In this document: one piece after another, positions 8,715-17,601 of the stretch
Numbering within the stretch: position 1 is the first letter of the stretch
Layout of the letters: the number at the start of each line of letters is the position of its first letter
Assembly (NCBI GenBank): GCA_039725955.1
Contig: CP091033.1
Coordinates: forward strand, 1,612,001 to 1,676,000
Length of the DNA stretch: 64,000 bases
Direction: 5' to 3'
Source of the DNA: Sinorhizobium sp. B11
Lineage (GTDB): Bacteria; Pseudomonadota; Alphaproteobacteria; Rhizobiales; Rhizobiaceae
Notes under the pieces: model-generated
Databases searched by the model: none
What the model saw: the letters and a program-made list of their open reading frames with translations, nothing else
What the model was told of the DNA's origin: nothing
Program-made: the position numbers and the translations under genes

Positions 8715-9515
8715 TTAACCGCCCGCGGCAGCGAGCGCCTCTTGCGGCGCCATACCGCTGTGAATAACAAGCTTGAAGGCGCGCGCCGCCATCGTCGTAT
8801 CGCCGTGGCCCCAAAGGTTTCGTCCCACCACGGCACCCTTCGCTCCCGCCCGCAAGGCGTCGAAGGTCTGCGTGAGAGCCCCGAGCAGATTTTCCGTTTT
8901 CGGACCGCCCGCGATAACGATGGGAACCGGGCAGGTTGCGACGGTTTCCTGGAATGAGTCGAAGTCCCCGGTGTATCCGACCTTGATCACGTCAACGCCG
9001 GTCTCAAATCCGATCCGCACGGCATAGGCGATCTCGTCTGGGGTGAATACGATCTTGCCGCCGTTTGAATAGTCGCGGGGATAGACATGGGCAACGACCG
9101 GCATCTCAAAGCGAGCTGCGGCGTTGACGGTATCGGTGAGCCAGCGAATGTAGTCGCCTTCCGTATTGCCGCGCACCGGAATGGCAACGGCCAGAGCATC
9201 GGCCCCGTAGCGCACCGCGTCCTCCGGGGTCGCGATCAACTGACGGATTCGATCGTCCGGCGTAAAGCAGCCGGCTTGAATGACCAGCGCCGCCTTGCCG
9301 GCATAGGCAGGCCACAAATGACGCGCAGCCCCCGGCTGAATGCTGATATAGTCCGGCTCTCCGGCCATCACCCGCTTCAGCGCGCCCGGCAGATCCGCCA
9401 GGCCGCCCTCACGGACGTTGCCATAGCCAACGAAGTGGTCGACCGCGCCACCGAACAGATGCCCCGACGGATGTGAAAACAGCCGTGACAGGCGAATTTT
9501 GGTTCCAAGGCCCAT
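8715..9515 (-). CDS. Class I aldolase, DhnA/FbaB-LsrF family
   Basis: A 266-residue TIM-barrel aldolase of the DhnA-type class I family. The likely Schiff-base lysine is in DVIKVGYTGDF (about residue 180). The C-terminal phosphate-binding part is visible as IVIAGGPKT and GAKGAVVGRNLWG. The N-terminal GHLFGGAVDHFVGYG segment matches the first strand seen in this family. It is the first gene of the leftward operon, three bases before the kinase, so it probably cleaves the phosphorylated sugar into two small fragments. Which phosphoketose is used is unknown. Relatives include fructose-1,6-bisphosphate aldolase and LsrF, which acts on phospho-AI-2. Confidence 0.85.
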   Translation of the reverse strand: MGLGTKIRLSRLFSHPSGHLFGGAVDHFVGYGNVREGGLADLPGALKRVMAGEPDYISIQPGAARHLWPAYAGKAALVIQAGCFTPDDRIRQLIATPEDAVRYGADALAVAIPVRGNTEGDYIRWLTDTVNAAARFEMPVVAHVYPRDYSNGGKIVFTPDEIAYAVRIGFETGVDVIKVGYTGDFDSFQETVATCPVPIVIAGGPKTENLLGALTQTFDALRAGAKGAVVGRNLWGHGDTTMAARAFKLVIHSGMAPQEALAAAGG

Positions 9516-9740
9516 ATCGATGCTGTCCCTCTACAATTTGATCTCGCGTTGAGACCCTAACTCGAAAATAAACGAACGTTCAATATTTCGATTTCTTTCG
9601 TTTTGATTTAATATGACAGTAACGTGGGCTGGACATACACTGATGCCGCCCTCCATCGCGTCTTTTGATCACAATAGTTGCCGTGCATTTTCGATTTTCG
9701 AAAGATCGGTACCGTCATCTAAGGGAATTCGAGGTCACAC
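9516..9740. promoter_or_regulatory. Divergent promoter region of the sugar operon and DeoR gene
   Basis: This AT-rich spacer holds imperfect dyads. CGAAAATA (9563-9570) and TATTTCG (9584-9590) flank the perfect palindrome GAACGTTC (9574-9581), and TTTCTTTCGTTTTGAT follows at 9592-9607. TTTCG-rich repeats are typical of DeoR-family operators. It probably carries both promoters and the site of the adjacent regulator. Confidence 0.5.
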
Positions 9741-10502
9741 ATGCTTGCGGAACAACGGCGTCATCAGATCATGCTGGAACTTCAGCGGACCGGCCAAGCA
9801 CGCACGACGCAGCTGGCGGAAAACTTCGGTGTCTCCGAGGTGACCATCAGATCCGACCTGGAAATTCTGGACGCCAAGAAGCAGCTCATCAAAACGCATG
9901 GCGGCGCGATCGCATTGCCGGCCAGTTCGCCCGCAGCGGCCTTCGAAGAACGGATGAACCGCAATTTCGACGCCAAACGACGCATCGCGCAGATGGCGGC
10001 ACGTCAAATAATCGACAACCAGTCCGTTGTGTTCGACAGCGGCTCGACACTGCTGCAGGTTGCCATGCAAATGCCCCCGGTCAATAACGTTGTCGTGGCC
10101 ACAACCGCGATGAATATCGCGCAGCATCTGATGTATCGGCCGGGGCTGGACGTACATATGATAGGCGGCCGTGTCTTTCCAAGTACCGTCAGCACGATCG
10201 TCTCGGATTCCGACAAGGCCGTGGGCGGTCTTGTCGCCCACCAGGCGTTCCTCAGTGCTCATGCCATCGATCACGCATTCGATGTCGTCGATGTCTCGGA
10301 AGACATTGCACGCACCAAACGCAATCTGGTCCGCATGGCGAGGCGCGTCATCCTCGTGGCGGATTCCAGCAAGTGGGATATTGGCGCCTCGTCCAAGGCA
10401 TTTTCGCTTTCACGTGTCGATCTGATCATCACCGACACCGGCATGCCGCACGGGATTCGCAGCCGATTAGACAAGCTGGGGGTCGAAGTGCGCTATGTGT
10501 AG
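9741..10502 (+). CDS. DeoR-family transcriptional regulator of the sugar operon
   Basis: A 253-residue regulator. The N-terminal winged helix-turn-helix is clear (about residues 6-57: TTQLAENFGVSEVTIRSDLE and then KTHGGA, the DeoR hallmark). The C-terminal domain has the DeoRC sugar-phosphate sensor fold, with FDSGSTLLQVA and the ILVADSSKW motif near the end. Proteins of this family usually repress sugar operons and are released by a phosphorylated intermediate. It is transcribed away from the aldolase-kinase-transporter operon and almost certainly controls it. If the kinase is truly dead, the inducer may no longer be made. Confidence 0.92.
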   Translation: MLAEQRRHQIMLELQRTGQARTTQLAENFGVSEVTIRSDLEILDAKKQLIKTHGGAIALPASSPAAAFEERMNRNFDAKRRIAQMAARQIIDNQSVVFDSGSTLLQVAMQMPPVNNVVVATTAMNIAQHLMYRPGLDVHMIGGRVFPSTVSTIVSDSDKAVGGLVAHQAFLSAHAIDHAFDVVDVSEDIARTKRNLVRMARRVILVADSSKWDIGASSKAFSLSRVDLIITDTGMPHGIRSRLDKLGVEVRYV

Positions 10503-10546
10503 GGGCGTTTAGGCTGCCAATTGTACCTATGTAACAAAAAATTTTG

Positions 10547-10554
10547 CGCATGCG
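10547..10554. promoter_or_regulatory. Possible LacI operator palindrome
   Basis: CGCATGCG is a perfect eight-base palindrome with a central CpA/TpG pair in an AT-rich setting, 103 bases upstream of the LacI start. LacI-family operators are short palindromes of this kind. The site is short and may be chance. Confidence 0.25.
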
Positions 10555-10656
10555 ATATTGTCAGGCTACAAACGCATTTCGAAGCCCCCACACTGACCGC
10601 CCTTGCGACATCGGCTTACGCAGAGGTGCCTTGGCGCAGTGCAACCAGAATTGCCG

Positions 10657-11691
10657 ATGGACAAGATGACGATCAAAACTATGGACGATTTCGCCCGGTC
10701 CTGTGGCGTTTCTCGTCCAACGCTTTCGAGGTATTTCGATGACCCGAGCAGCGTAAAGCCGGTGACACGCAAACGCATCGAGGATGCGCTCTCGGCATCG
10801 GACTACCGTCCTAATCTCTATGCGCGCAATCTCAATCGCAAGAGGACACGCAACGTTGGCATTCTCGTGCCTGTCATCACAGATCCATTCTATGCCGAAA
10901 TGGTCAACCGTCTGGAATTGCTCGTCCGGGGTGAAGGTTACTGGCCAATCGTCATCTCGTCCCACGGCTTGCCGGATCTTGAAGCCGAGGCCGTCAACAC
11001 GCTTCTGTCCTTGAAGGCTGCCGGCGCGATCATCGCGCCTCTGGGTCTTTCTTCCGAGCCCGGCATCTTCGAAAAACTCCGGGAGAGCATTCCCATTGTC
11101 TACTTCGATACGTTCATCGAGGGCGACACGCCCTTCATTGGCAACAACAATGCCCAAAGCGTTGCGACAATTGTCGACTATCTCTGCCGGTCCGGCGAGC
11201 CGCCCGCATATTTCGACATTCCGCATGTCAATCACAATTCCGGGGAGCGGCTGGCAAGCTATGTCGCCACGATGGAAGCGCTCGGTTTCGAACCGGTCGT
11301 GTTTGGCGCCACCGAGAGCTACGGCTGGGATTTCGAACGTATGGGGTATGAGCAGACCGACGCAATGATCGCGGCTGGAACGCTTCCGGGCAGGACGATC
11401 CTCTGCGCGAACGATCGCCTCGCCTTCGGCGCGATGGCTGCCGCCCACTCGCGCGGCCTCCGCATCGGCCGCAGGGGCGATAGCGATCTTCGCATCGCCG
11501 CCCATGACGATCACCCTCTCAGCCGTTATACCTGCCCGCCATTGACGACGATGGCGCAAGATTTCACCGCCATGGCACGCAGCAGTGTCGACACACTGCT
11601 TTCGATGCTGGACGAAGGCAACGACACCAAGCAGGTCGTTGCACGAAAAATCATCCTCGATGGTACATTGGTGATGCGTCAGTCGGCGTGA
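10657..11691 (+). CDS. LacI-family transcriptional regulator
   Basis: A 344-residue regulator. I start it at the ATG at 10657, since the 18 residues before it do not look like the family. The N-terminal helix-turn-helix (MDDFARSCGVSRPTLSRYFD) is followed by the hinge helix segment KPVTRKRIEDALSASDYRPN. The periplasmic-binding-protein-like sensor domain begins at NVGILVPVITDPFYAEMV. The hinge is a little unusual, with FDDPSSVKP in place of the common LNG form. It probably senses a sugar from the nearby cluster (11679-19261). Its 3' end overlaps the convergent esterase gene by 13 bases. Confidence 0.92.
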   Translation: MDKMTIKTMDDFARSCGVSRPTLSRYFDDPSSVKPVTRKRIEDALSASDYRPNLYARNLNRKRTRNVGILVPVITDPFYAEMVNRLELLVRGEGYWPIVISSHGLPDLEAEAVNTLLSLKAAGAIIAPLGLSSEPGIFEKLRESIPIVYFDTFIEGDTPFIGNNNAQSVATIVDYLCRSGEPPAYFDIPHVNHNSGERLASYVATMEALGFEPVVFGATESYGWDFERMGYEQTDAMIAAGTLPGRTILCANDRLAFGAMAAAHSRGLRIGRRGDSDLRIAAHDDHPLSRYTCPPLTTMAQDFTAMARSSVDTLLSMLDEGNDTKQVVARKIILDGTLVMRQSA

Positions 11692-12632
11692 TCGACGAGG
11701 CTGCGCCATCCGGCAACCGCTTCTTCCACCGCCCGCCGCGCCGCCGGAATGTGCCGCCCCATGGAAACGAAGCCGTGGATCTGGTCCTGCCAACGCCGCA
11801 GGACTACAGGAACGCCCGCCTCGGCAAGCCGGCGGGTATAGGCCTCGCCTTCGTCTGCGAGGATATCCTGGCCCGCAATCGCGACGAAGGCCGGTGGCAA
11901 GCCCACGACATTTCCGACCCGCAGCGGCGAGACGCGCCAATCACCGATATCAGCCGCGTCGCGGACATAATGATCGCGGAACCAGCGCATCGTCGAGGCA
12001 GTCAAACCGTATCCTTCTGAAAACCTGACAAAGCTATCGGTCCTCTGCCCGGCATCGGTGTTGGGATAGAGCAGAAGTTGCGCCGAGATTTTCTGCGCAA
12101 CGCCATCGCGCGCGAGAAGTGACAGGACGGCGGCCAGATTGCCGCCGGCACTATCGCCCGCAACCGCGATCCGATCTGGATCGATACCAAGCGCGCTTGC
12201 CTGCTCCACCACATAGGCAAGCGCCGATACGCAATCTTCCAAACCCGCCGGGAACTTGTGCTCGGGCGCCAGCCGATAATCCGGACAAAATACGATGCAG
12301 GCGCCGACATTCGCAAACCACCGGCAGATCTCGTCGTGGGATTCAAGCGTGCCGACGACCCAGCCACCACCGTGAAGGTAGAGAAGTGCCGGCGCATCCG
12401 CGTTCGGAGCGCCGACGCCTCGGTAGATCCTGAGCGGGATCGGGCCGCCCGTCCCGGCAATCGTTCTGTCCTCGATGGCCGCGACAGGCTCGCGATCGCC
12501 CTGCAATGTCGGGCACCCCGCGTCATAGGCAGCGCGCGCCTCACTTACTGTCCCGTGCTCAAAGGGCGGCTGGTTTGCTGCGCGACCGAGCGCCAGGACA
12601 TGCGCGGCGCCGGAATCCAATCGATCTTTCAT
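11679..12632 (-). CDS. Alpha/beta hydrolase, hormone-sensitive-lipase-type esterase
   Basis: A 317-residue esterase. The oxyanion-hole motif is LYLHGGGWVVG (about residue 84), the nucleophile motif is GDSAGGNLAAVLS (about residue 158), and the catalytic histidine lies in DQIHGFVSMG near the C-terminus. The length is right for the HSL family (family IV). There is no signal peptide, so it is cytoplasmic. Nine bases separate it from the upstream oxidoreductase gene on the same strand. It may remove an ester or lactone from the imported sugar conjugate; that role is inference. Confidence 0.88.
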   Translation of the reverse strand: MKDRLDSGAAHVLALGRAANQPPFEHGTVSEARAAYDAGCPTLQGDREPVAAIEDRTIAGTGGPIPLRIYRGVGAPNADAPALLYLHGGGWVVGTLESHDEICRWFANVGACIVFCPDYRLAPEHKFPAGLEDCVSALAYVVEQASALGIDPDRIAVAGDSAGGNLAAVLSLLARDGVAQKISAQLLLYPNTDAGQRTDSFVRFSEGYGLTASTMRWFRDHYVRDAADIGDWRVSPLRVGNVVGLPPAFVAIAGQDILADEGEAYTRRLAEAGVPVVLRRWQDQIHGFVSMGRHIPAARRAVEEAVAGWRSLVDHAD

Positions 12633-12641
12633 CGTCTCACC

Positions 12642-13790
12642 TCAAGCAAGCAGGCTGCGGGCTTCATCGTCCCCGAGCAGCGGCGGCTGTGCGAGTGTGC
12701 CTGCGATCACAACCGCGCTCCTGGCCTCGCTGGATGCCAGGGCCGCTTCCATGATCTCGAGAACATGAAGGGCCAGATCGCCGGAGGCGCGTGGCGCCCT
12801 GCCCTCGCCAAGCGCGCGGACGAGATCGGCAACGCCCAGCATGCGATAGTTGGCGCGGTCGGGAGCGCTATACGGCCAGTTTGGGGCACCATACAGCTCG
12901 TTTTCGCTTTCGAAATTCTTCCATTCGGCGCCGCGCTCGGAGAGCGAGACCGTTCCACCGAACGTGTCGGGATCGGGCAGGCGCAACGACCCCTCGGTGC
13001 CGTGCAACTCGATCGGATGATTGGAGTGGCGGAAGACATCCCAGGACGCACCGAAATTCACCGTCGCGCCCGACTGGAACTCGAGAAGCGAGAGCACATT
13101 GGTCGGCGTGCCCACTTTGAACGTCGTGTTCCTGAAGGGGCCGTCGGCCGTTATCAACCGTTCTTCCTGGCCTTTCGTCGCCATCGCCATGACGCTTTTC
13201 ACCGGGCCAAGCAGATTGACCAGCATCGTCAGATAATAGGGACCCATGTCGAACATCGGGCCGCCACCGGGTTGATAATAGAATTGCGGATTGGGATGCC
13301 AATGTTCCATGCCGCGGCCGAACATGAAGGCGGTGCCGCTGACCGGGCGGCCGATCGCACCTGCATCCATCAGGCCTCGCGCACGCCGGCCGGCGGCGCC
13401 GAGGAATGTATCAGGAGCCGAACCCAACAGAAGACCGCGACCTGCGGCTTCGGCCACGAGCTTGCGGCCCTCGGCGGCCGACGTCGCGAGCGGCTTTTCA
13501 GTGAAGACGTGCTTGCCCGCGGAAAGCGCCGACATCGTCACGTCGAAATGGACGGCCGGGATGGTGAGGTTGAGGACAAGGTCGATTTCGGGGTCGGCCA
13601 GGAGCGCATCGACCTCCATCGCCCGGATGCCATATTCCCTCGCCCTCAGCGCCGAGATGTCGGATGAGATGTCGGCACAGGCCCTCAATTCGACCCCTGC
13701 AAACAGGGCAGCGTTACGCAGGTAAGTCATCGAGATATTGCCGCAGCCAATAACGCCGATGCCCAGCCTGGTCCCCGGATATGCTCTCAT
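12642..13790 (-). CDS. Gfo/Idh/MocA-family NAD(P)-dependent oxidoreductase
   Basis: A 382-residue sugar dehydrogenase. The Rossmann motif is GIGVIGCGNISMTYL (about residues 10-24). The conserved EKP motif with the catalytic lysine lies in HVFTEKPLATS (about residue 96). The large C-terminal sheet domain follows, with MFDMGPYYLTML holding the usual D/H active-site region. It would oxidise or reduce a sugar or cyclitol hydroxyl. It is divergent from the six-gene run that starts at 14042, which encodes a second member of the same family, so the two may act in consecutive or epimerising oxidation-reduction steps. Confidence 0.9.
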   Translation of the reverse strand: MRAYPGTRLGIGVIGCGNISMTYLRNAALFAGVELRACADISSDISALRAREYGIRAMEVDALLADPEIDLVLNLTIPAVHFDVTMSALSAGKHVFTEKPLATSAAEGRKLVAEAAGRGLLLGSAPDTFLGAAGRRARGLMDAGAIGRPVSGTAFMFGRGMEHWHPNPQFYYQPGGGPMFDMGPYYLTMLVNLLGPVKSVMAMATKGQEERLITADGPFRNTTFKVGTPTNVLSLLEFQSGATVNFGASWDVFRHSNHPIELHGTEGSLRLPDPDTFGGTVSLSERGAEWKNFESENELYGAPNWPYSAPDRANYRMLGVADLVRALGEGRAPRASGDLALHVLEIMEAALASSEARSAVVIAGTLAQPPLLGDDEARSLLA

Positions 13791-14041
13791 AAACTGGCCT
13801 CCCCACCAATTTCAGATATTCCGCCCATCATCGATGGGCGTTGCCGCAGCGACAACCGCTATAGAACATTTTATTTCTTGACGCGCGACAAATTTTTATA
13901 AACCATGCGGAAATAGCAATCCAGCCGTTACACGCAGCTCGCCAGGGGACGTCGCCGCTTCACCATCATGCCAAGAGCGCGGTCAACCGGTCCAGCGGCA
14001 TATCAACGAAGGCCTACGCGGGTCGAAGTCAAGGAATGGGC
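13791..14041. promoter_or_regulatory. Divergent promoter region with a perfect stem
   Basis: The spacer separates the leftward dehydrogenase gene from the rightward six-gene run. CGCCCAT (13822-13828) and ATGGGCG (13834-13840) form a perfect inverted repeat with a five-base loop, 32 bases before the leftward start. The part around 13868-13905 is AT-rich and suits promoters. AAGGA at 14031-14035 supports the ATG at 14042. Confidence 0.4.
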
Positions 14042-14863
14042 ATGAGTATCAAAGACCTGAAAGTCGGCTGCCAGACATTCACCTGGGAAATGCTCGGGAA
14101 AAACTGGAATGGCGGCCCGGACGATCTGCTGGAAGCCATTGCGGCGGGCGGCTACGCGGGCATCGAGATTACCGACACGATGATCGGTCGCTACGCGGAT
14201 CATCCCGATGATTTCGCCGCGAGCCTGAAGAAACATGGCCTGACGCTCGTGTCTTTTGCGATGGGCTCCAAAAGCGGCTTCACCCTCAGGGAAGAGATCG
14301 AGAACGACCTCAGGACCACACAACGCTGGATCGATTTCGCGGCCACCTTTTCCGGCGCCTTCGTTTCGATCGGCTCTGCGACGGTGGTCTCCGAAGGATC
14401 GCGGGAGGCGAAATTCGAAATCGCCGCGGAATTCTACAATCGGGCGGGCGAACTGGGCAAAGCTTCCGGCGTGGATATCGCTGTGCATCCGAGCTCGCAC
14501 CACAATACGCTGCTGTTCGACCGTGCCGATTATGACAGGATCTTCTCGCTTCTCGACAAGAACCTCGTCGGCTGGGTGCCGGATACCGGTCATATTCTGC
14601 GCGGTCACGACGATATTCTGGATACGCTGCGAACCTATCAGGACCGTATCCGCTATCTGCACCTCAAGGACGTCGATGCAGAGGGCAAATGGGCCATGCT
14701 TGGCAAAGGGGTCTGCGATACGCCCGCCGTGATCGACATCGTCGCTGCCGCGCCGCGCTTCAATGGCTGGCTGGTCTTGGAAGAGGAATCAGACACCGCC
14801 GCCGCCGATCCCGTGGCAGCCGTCCGGACGAACCGGGAAACGATGCGCCGCTACGGCGCCTGA
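14042..14863 (+). CDS. Sugar phosphate isomerase/epimerase, IolE-like TIM barrel
   Basis: A 273-residue protein of the AP-endonuclease-2/xylose-isomerase-like TIM-barrel family. Metal-ligand segments typical of the family are visible: EIAAEFYNRA, VDIAVHPSSHH, VPDTGHILRGHD and RYLHLKDVD, with VLEEES at the C-terminus. The pattern resembles inosose dehydratase IolE and related keto-sugar epimerases. AAGGA six bases upstream sets the start at 14042. It is the first gene of a compact run reaching 19261, most of whose members overlap or nearly touch, so it is probably co-regulated by the LacI protein. The exact keto sugar is not known. Confidence 0.87.
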   Translation: MSIKDLKVGCQTFTWEMLGKNWNGGPDDLLEAIAAGGYAGIEITDTMIGRYADHPDDFAASLKKHGLTLVSFAMGSKSGFTLREEIENDLRTTQRWIDFAATFSGAFVSIGSATVVSEGSREAKFEIAAEFYNRAGELGKASGVDIAVHPSSHHNTLLFDRADYDRIFSLLDKNLVGWVPDTGHILRGHDDILDTLRTYQDRIRYLHLKDVDAEGKWAMLGKGVCDTPAVIDIVAAAPRFNGWLVLEEESDTAAADPVAAVRTNRETMRRYGA

Positions 14864-14873
14864 GGGAGAAGTC

Positions 14874-15950
14874 ATGATCCGTAAGGAAGACCGTCGGCTG
14901 CGTGTGGGCGTGCTCGGCTGCGGCCCGATCGCGCAGTTCGCCCATCTCGAATCCTGCATGAAGGCTGGGAATGCCGACCTCTACGCCATCTGCGACGCAG
15001 CACCCGACCTGCTCGCGCGCATGGGCGCGACATACGAACCACAGAAGATGTACGCCGATTATGACGCGATGCTTGCCGATCCCGAGCTCGAAGCCGTCAT
15101 CATCGCGACGTCGGACGCCTATCACGTGCCGATGTCGGTCAAGGCGCTCGATGCTGGAAAGCATGTGCTCTGCGAGAAACCGACCGGCGTGACGATCGAG
15201 GAGGGCCGCGCGCTCGCCGACGCCGTCAAGCGCTCCGGCAAAGTGCTGCAGGTCGGCCACATGAAGCGTTTCGACCCGGCGCTGGAGGCTGCCCGGGATT
15301 TCGTCCGTGACGACATCGGCGAGATCTTCGCGCTGAAAGCCTGGTACTGCGACTCCACCCACCGCTACACCAATACCGACGCGGTCCAGCCTTTGCCGAT
15401 CACCAGCAAATTCGCCAGGAAACCCTCCGGAAATCCCAAGGCTGACCTGCGCCAGTATTTCATGCTGGCGCATGGCTCGCATCTCGTCGATACCGCCCGT
15501 TTCCTGTGTGGCGAGATCGTCGCGGTGCGAGCCCGCCTTCTTGAGCGTGCCGGCGCCTATTGCTGGTTCGTGGAAACCGAGTTCGCCAATGGCGCACTCG
15601 GTCATCTCGATCTGACGGTCGCGGTCCGCATGGACTGGCATGAGGGCTTCCAGCTCTATGGCGAAAACGGTTCGGTGATCGCCAAGACCTTCAATCCCTG
15701 GTACTTCAGGGCGAGCGAGGTCGAGATCTTCCACGAAAAGGACGCGACCACGCGCAAGCCACTAGGCGCCGACGGGCACTTCTTCCGCCGGCAACTGGAA
15801 GGGCTTGCCGATACCGTGCTGAACGGCGCGCCCATGCGCGGCGCCGATATAGAGGACGGCATCGCCTCCATCCGTGCCATGGTCGCCATCGCCCGCTCGG
15901 TCGAAACGGGCGAACGCGTCGAACTCGCAACCGTCACGGGATCGGTCTGA
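14874..15950 (+). CDS. Gfo/Idh/MocA-family oxidoreductase, second copy
   Basis: A 358-residue NAD(P)-dependent sugar dehydrogenase. The Rossmann motif GVLGCGPIAQFAH lies at about residues 11-23, and the catalytic-lysine motif HVLCEKPTGVT at about residue 97. The family's histidine-containing helix is seen in MLAHGSHLVDTARFL. The start at 14874 follows a GAGGGAGA ribosome site and lies 10 bases after the preceding stop. It differs clearly from the dehydrogenase at 12642-13790, so it is not a recent duplicate. It probably works with the two TIM-barrel isomerases on either side, as in inositol-type pathways where oxidation is followed by epimerisation or dehydration. Confidence 0.9.
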   Translation: MIRKEDRRLRVGVLGCGPIAQFAHLESCMKAGNADLYAICDAAPDLLARMGATYEPQKMYADYDAMLADPELEAVIIATSDAYHVPMSVKALDAGKHVLCEKPTGVTIEEGRALADAVKRSGKVLQVGHMKRFDPALEAARDFVRDDIGEIFALKAWYCDSTHRYTNTDAVQPLPITSKFARKPSGNPKADLRQYFMLAHGSHLVDTARFLCGEIVAVRARLLERAGAYCWFVETEFANGALGHLDLTVAVRMDWHEGFQLYGENGSVIAKTFNPWYFRASEVEIFHEKDATTRKPLGADGHFFRRQLEGLADTVLNGAPMRGADIEDGIASIRAMVAIARSVETGERVELATVTGSV

Positions 15951-16771
15951 TGCAGCTTGGCATCTTTGCAAAGACCTTCCCCGGCACCGATCCTCGGCAG
16001 GTGCTCTCGGCCGTGCGTGACTGCGGATTTGCGACGACTCAGTTCAATCTCGCCTGCGTCGGTCTGCCGTCGATGCCGGATGCAGTGGCGCCGGAAACGA
16101 TTACCGCGATCCGGACGGCATCTGAAGAGACCGGTATTTCACTCGCGGCACTTTCAGGCACCTATAACATGGCCCACCCGGACAAATCCGTGCGGGAAAA
16201 GGGGCTCAAACAGCTTGGGGTGGTGATCGAAACGGCAGCGGCCTTGCAGATTCCGCTTGTGACGCTTTGCACAGGCAGCCGCAATGCCCAGGATCAATGG
16301 ATGCATCATCTGGACAATGCGCTTCCGTCTGCCTGGGCCGATATGGCTGCCGAAATGGAAAAAGCGCTGGAACTAGCCGAGCGGCACGACATCGATCTCG
16401 GCATCGAGCCGGAACAGGCAAACATCGTCACGTCCGCCGCTGATGCGGTACGACTGATCGGAGAGATGGGGTCGAGGCGCCTGCGCATCGTGCTCGATCC
16501 GGCAAACCTCTTCGAGCAGGCGACACCGGCCGAAGTGTCCGACATCGTCGACAGGGCAATCGATATCTCGGCCGGGTACGTGGCGATGGCCCATGCGAAG
16601 GATCGTTATGCCGATGGCCGCTTCGCGACAGCAGGTCAAGGTATCGTCGATTTCCCTGCCTTCATCGACGGCCTGTGCGTGACCGGTTTCGATGGTGCGC
16701 TCGTCACGCATGGTCTTACGGCAGAGGAAGCACCCGCCGTCGCCAGATTTCTTTCGGATCTGATCCGATGA
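15950..16771 (+). CDS. Sugar phosphate isomerase/epimerase, second TIM barrel
   Basis: A 273-residue xylose-isomerase-like TIM-barrel protein. Recognisable segments are GIFAKTFPGTDPRQV at the N-terminus, PLVTLCTGSRN, DLGIEPEQANIV with a glutamate metal ligand, RIVLDPANLFEQ and VAMAHAKDRYADG. The start codon shares one base with the stop of the dehydrogenase gene, which implies translational coupling. It is distinct from the family member at 14042. Having two such enzymes flanking a dehydrogenase suggests consecutive steps on one cyclic or keto sugar, though the reactions cannot be named. Confidence 0.87.
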   Translation: MQLGIFAKTFPGTDPRQVLSAVRDCGFATTQFNLACVGLPSMPDAVAPETITAIRTASEETGISLAALSGTYNMAHPDKSVREKGLKQLGVVIETAAALQIPLVTLCTGSRNAQDQWMHHLDNALPSAWADMAAEMEKALELAERHDIDLGIEPEQANIVTSAADAVRLIGEMGSRRLRIVLDPANLFEQATPAEVSDIVDRAIDISAGYVAMAHAKDRYADGRFATAGQGIVDFPAFIDGLCVTGFDGALVTHGLTAEEAPAVARFLSDLIR

Positions 16772-17601
16772 AGACGCACATCGCCTTCAGACGAGACGAT
16801 GCCGACCTTTCAGATTACGACTGCGGAACAGGCAAAGCCTTGCTTTTTCAACACGGGCTCGGAGGCAATGAGGTGCAGGTCGCACAGGTTCTCCCCGAAG
16901 GGCTCGACTGGCGGCGGATCACGACTGAGTGCCGCGGGCATGGGAGCTCGACGCTCGGCACGCCACGCCCCTTCTCGATTGCGATGTTTGCAGCCGACGT
17001 CATCGCCGCAGCAGATGAAAAGGGAGTAGACCGGTTCATCGCCGGCGGCATCTCCATGGGCGCAGCGATCGCACTGCATCTCGCAAAAACGCACCCCGAG
17101 CGCGTCATGGGCCTCATCCTGGTGCGCCCGGCCTGGTCGTTTGCCCGCGCCCCGGACAATCTCACGCCGATCCGCGAGATCGCTGCCTTGCTTCGATCTC
17201 ATCCACCTGCCGAAGGCCAGGCGCTTTTTGCCAGGTCGGCGACAGCGGAACGTCTGCGGGTGGAAGCGCCGGACAATCTCGCTTCCCTGCTCGGTTATTT
17301 CGAGCGCCCGGATGCGCCTGATTTCGCCGACGTGCTTCATGACATCGCCTCGGATGGGACCGGCGTTTCGCGAGCAGACGCGGCAAGGCTCGCTGTTCCC
17401 GCTCTCATCCTCGGCAACCGGCAGGATGCCATTCACCCTCTCGCCGTCGCACAAGTGATGGCTGACGCGCTTCCAAATGCGCATTTCCTCGAAGTGCCGG
17501 CAAAGGCAGCGGATGCGGAATCTCATTTCGCCGCGGTCCGGACGGTGATCCGGCAATTCCTCACGACAGAATTCAAACATCGGAGCGTCGCTCAGCCATG
17601 A
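16768..17601 (+). CDS. Alpha/beta-fold hydrolase
   Basis: A 277-residue hydrolase. The oxyanion segment is LFQHGLGGNE (about residue 29), and the nucleophile elbow is AGGISMGAAIALHLA (serine near residue 95). A C-terminal histidine in DAESHFAAVRTVI is the likely third catalytic residue. The ATG overlaps the previous stop in an ATGA arrangement, and the 3' end overlaps the next gene by four bases. Within this operon it could open a lactone or split an ester or C-C bond of an intermediate. It lacks a signal peptide. Confidence 0.85.
   Translation: MKTHIAFRRDDADLSDYDCGTGKALLFQHGLGGNEVQVAQVLPEGLDWRRITTECRGHGSSTLGTPRPFSIAMFAADVIAAADEKGVDRFIAGGISMGAAIALHLAKTHPERVMGLILVRPAWSFARAPDNLTPIREIAALLRSHPPAEGQALFARSATAERLRVEAPDNLASLLGYFERPDAPDFADVLHDIASDGTGVSRADAARLAVPALILGNRQDAIHPLAVAQVMADALPNAHFLEVPAKAADAESHFAAVRTVIRQFLTTEFKHRSVAQP

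Noticed and set aside
10561..11940. Leftward open frame of 459 codons
   Set aside because: It is antisense to the LacI gene and part of the esterase gene, with arginine-rich low-complexity composition.
12258..13667. Rightward open frame of 469 codons
   Set aside because: It is the shadow of the esterase and Gfo/Idh genes on the other strand.
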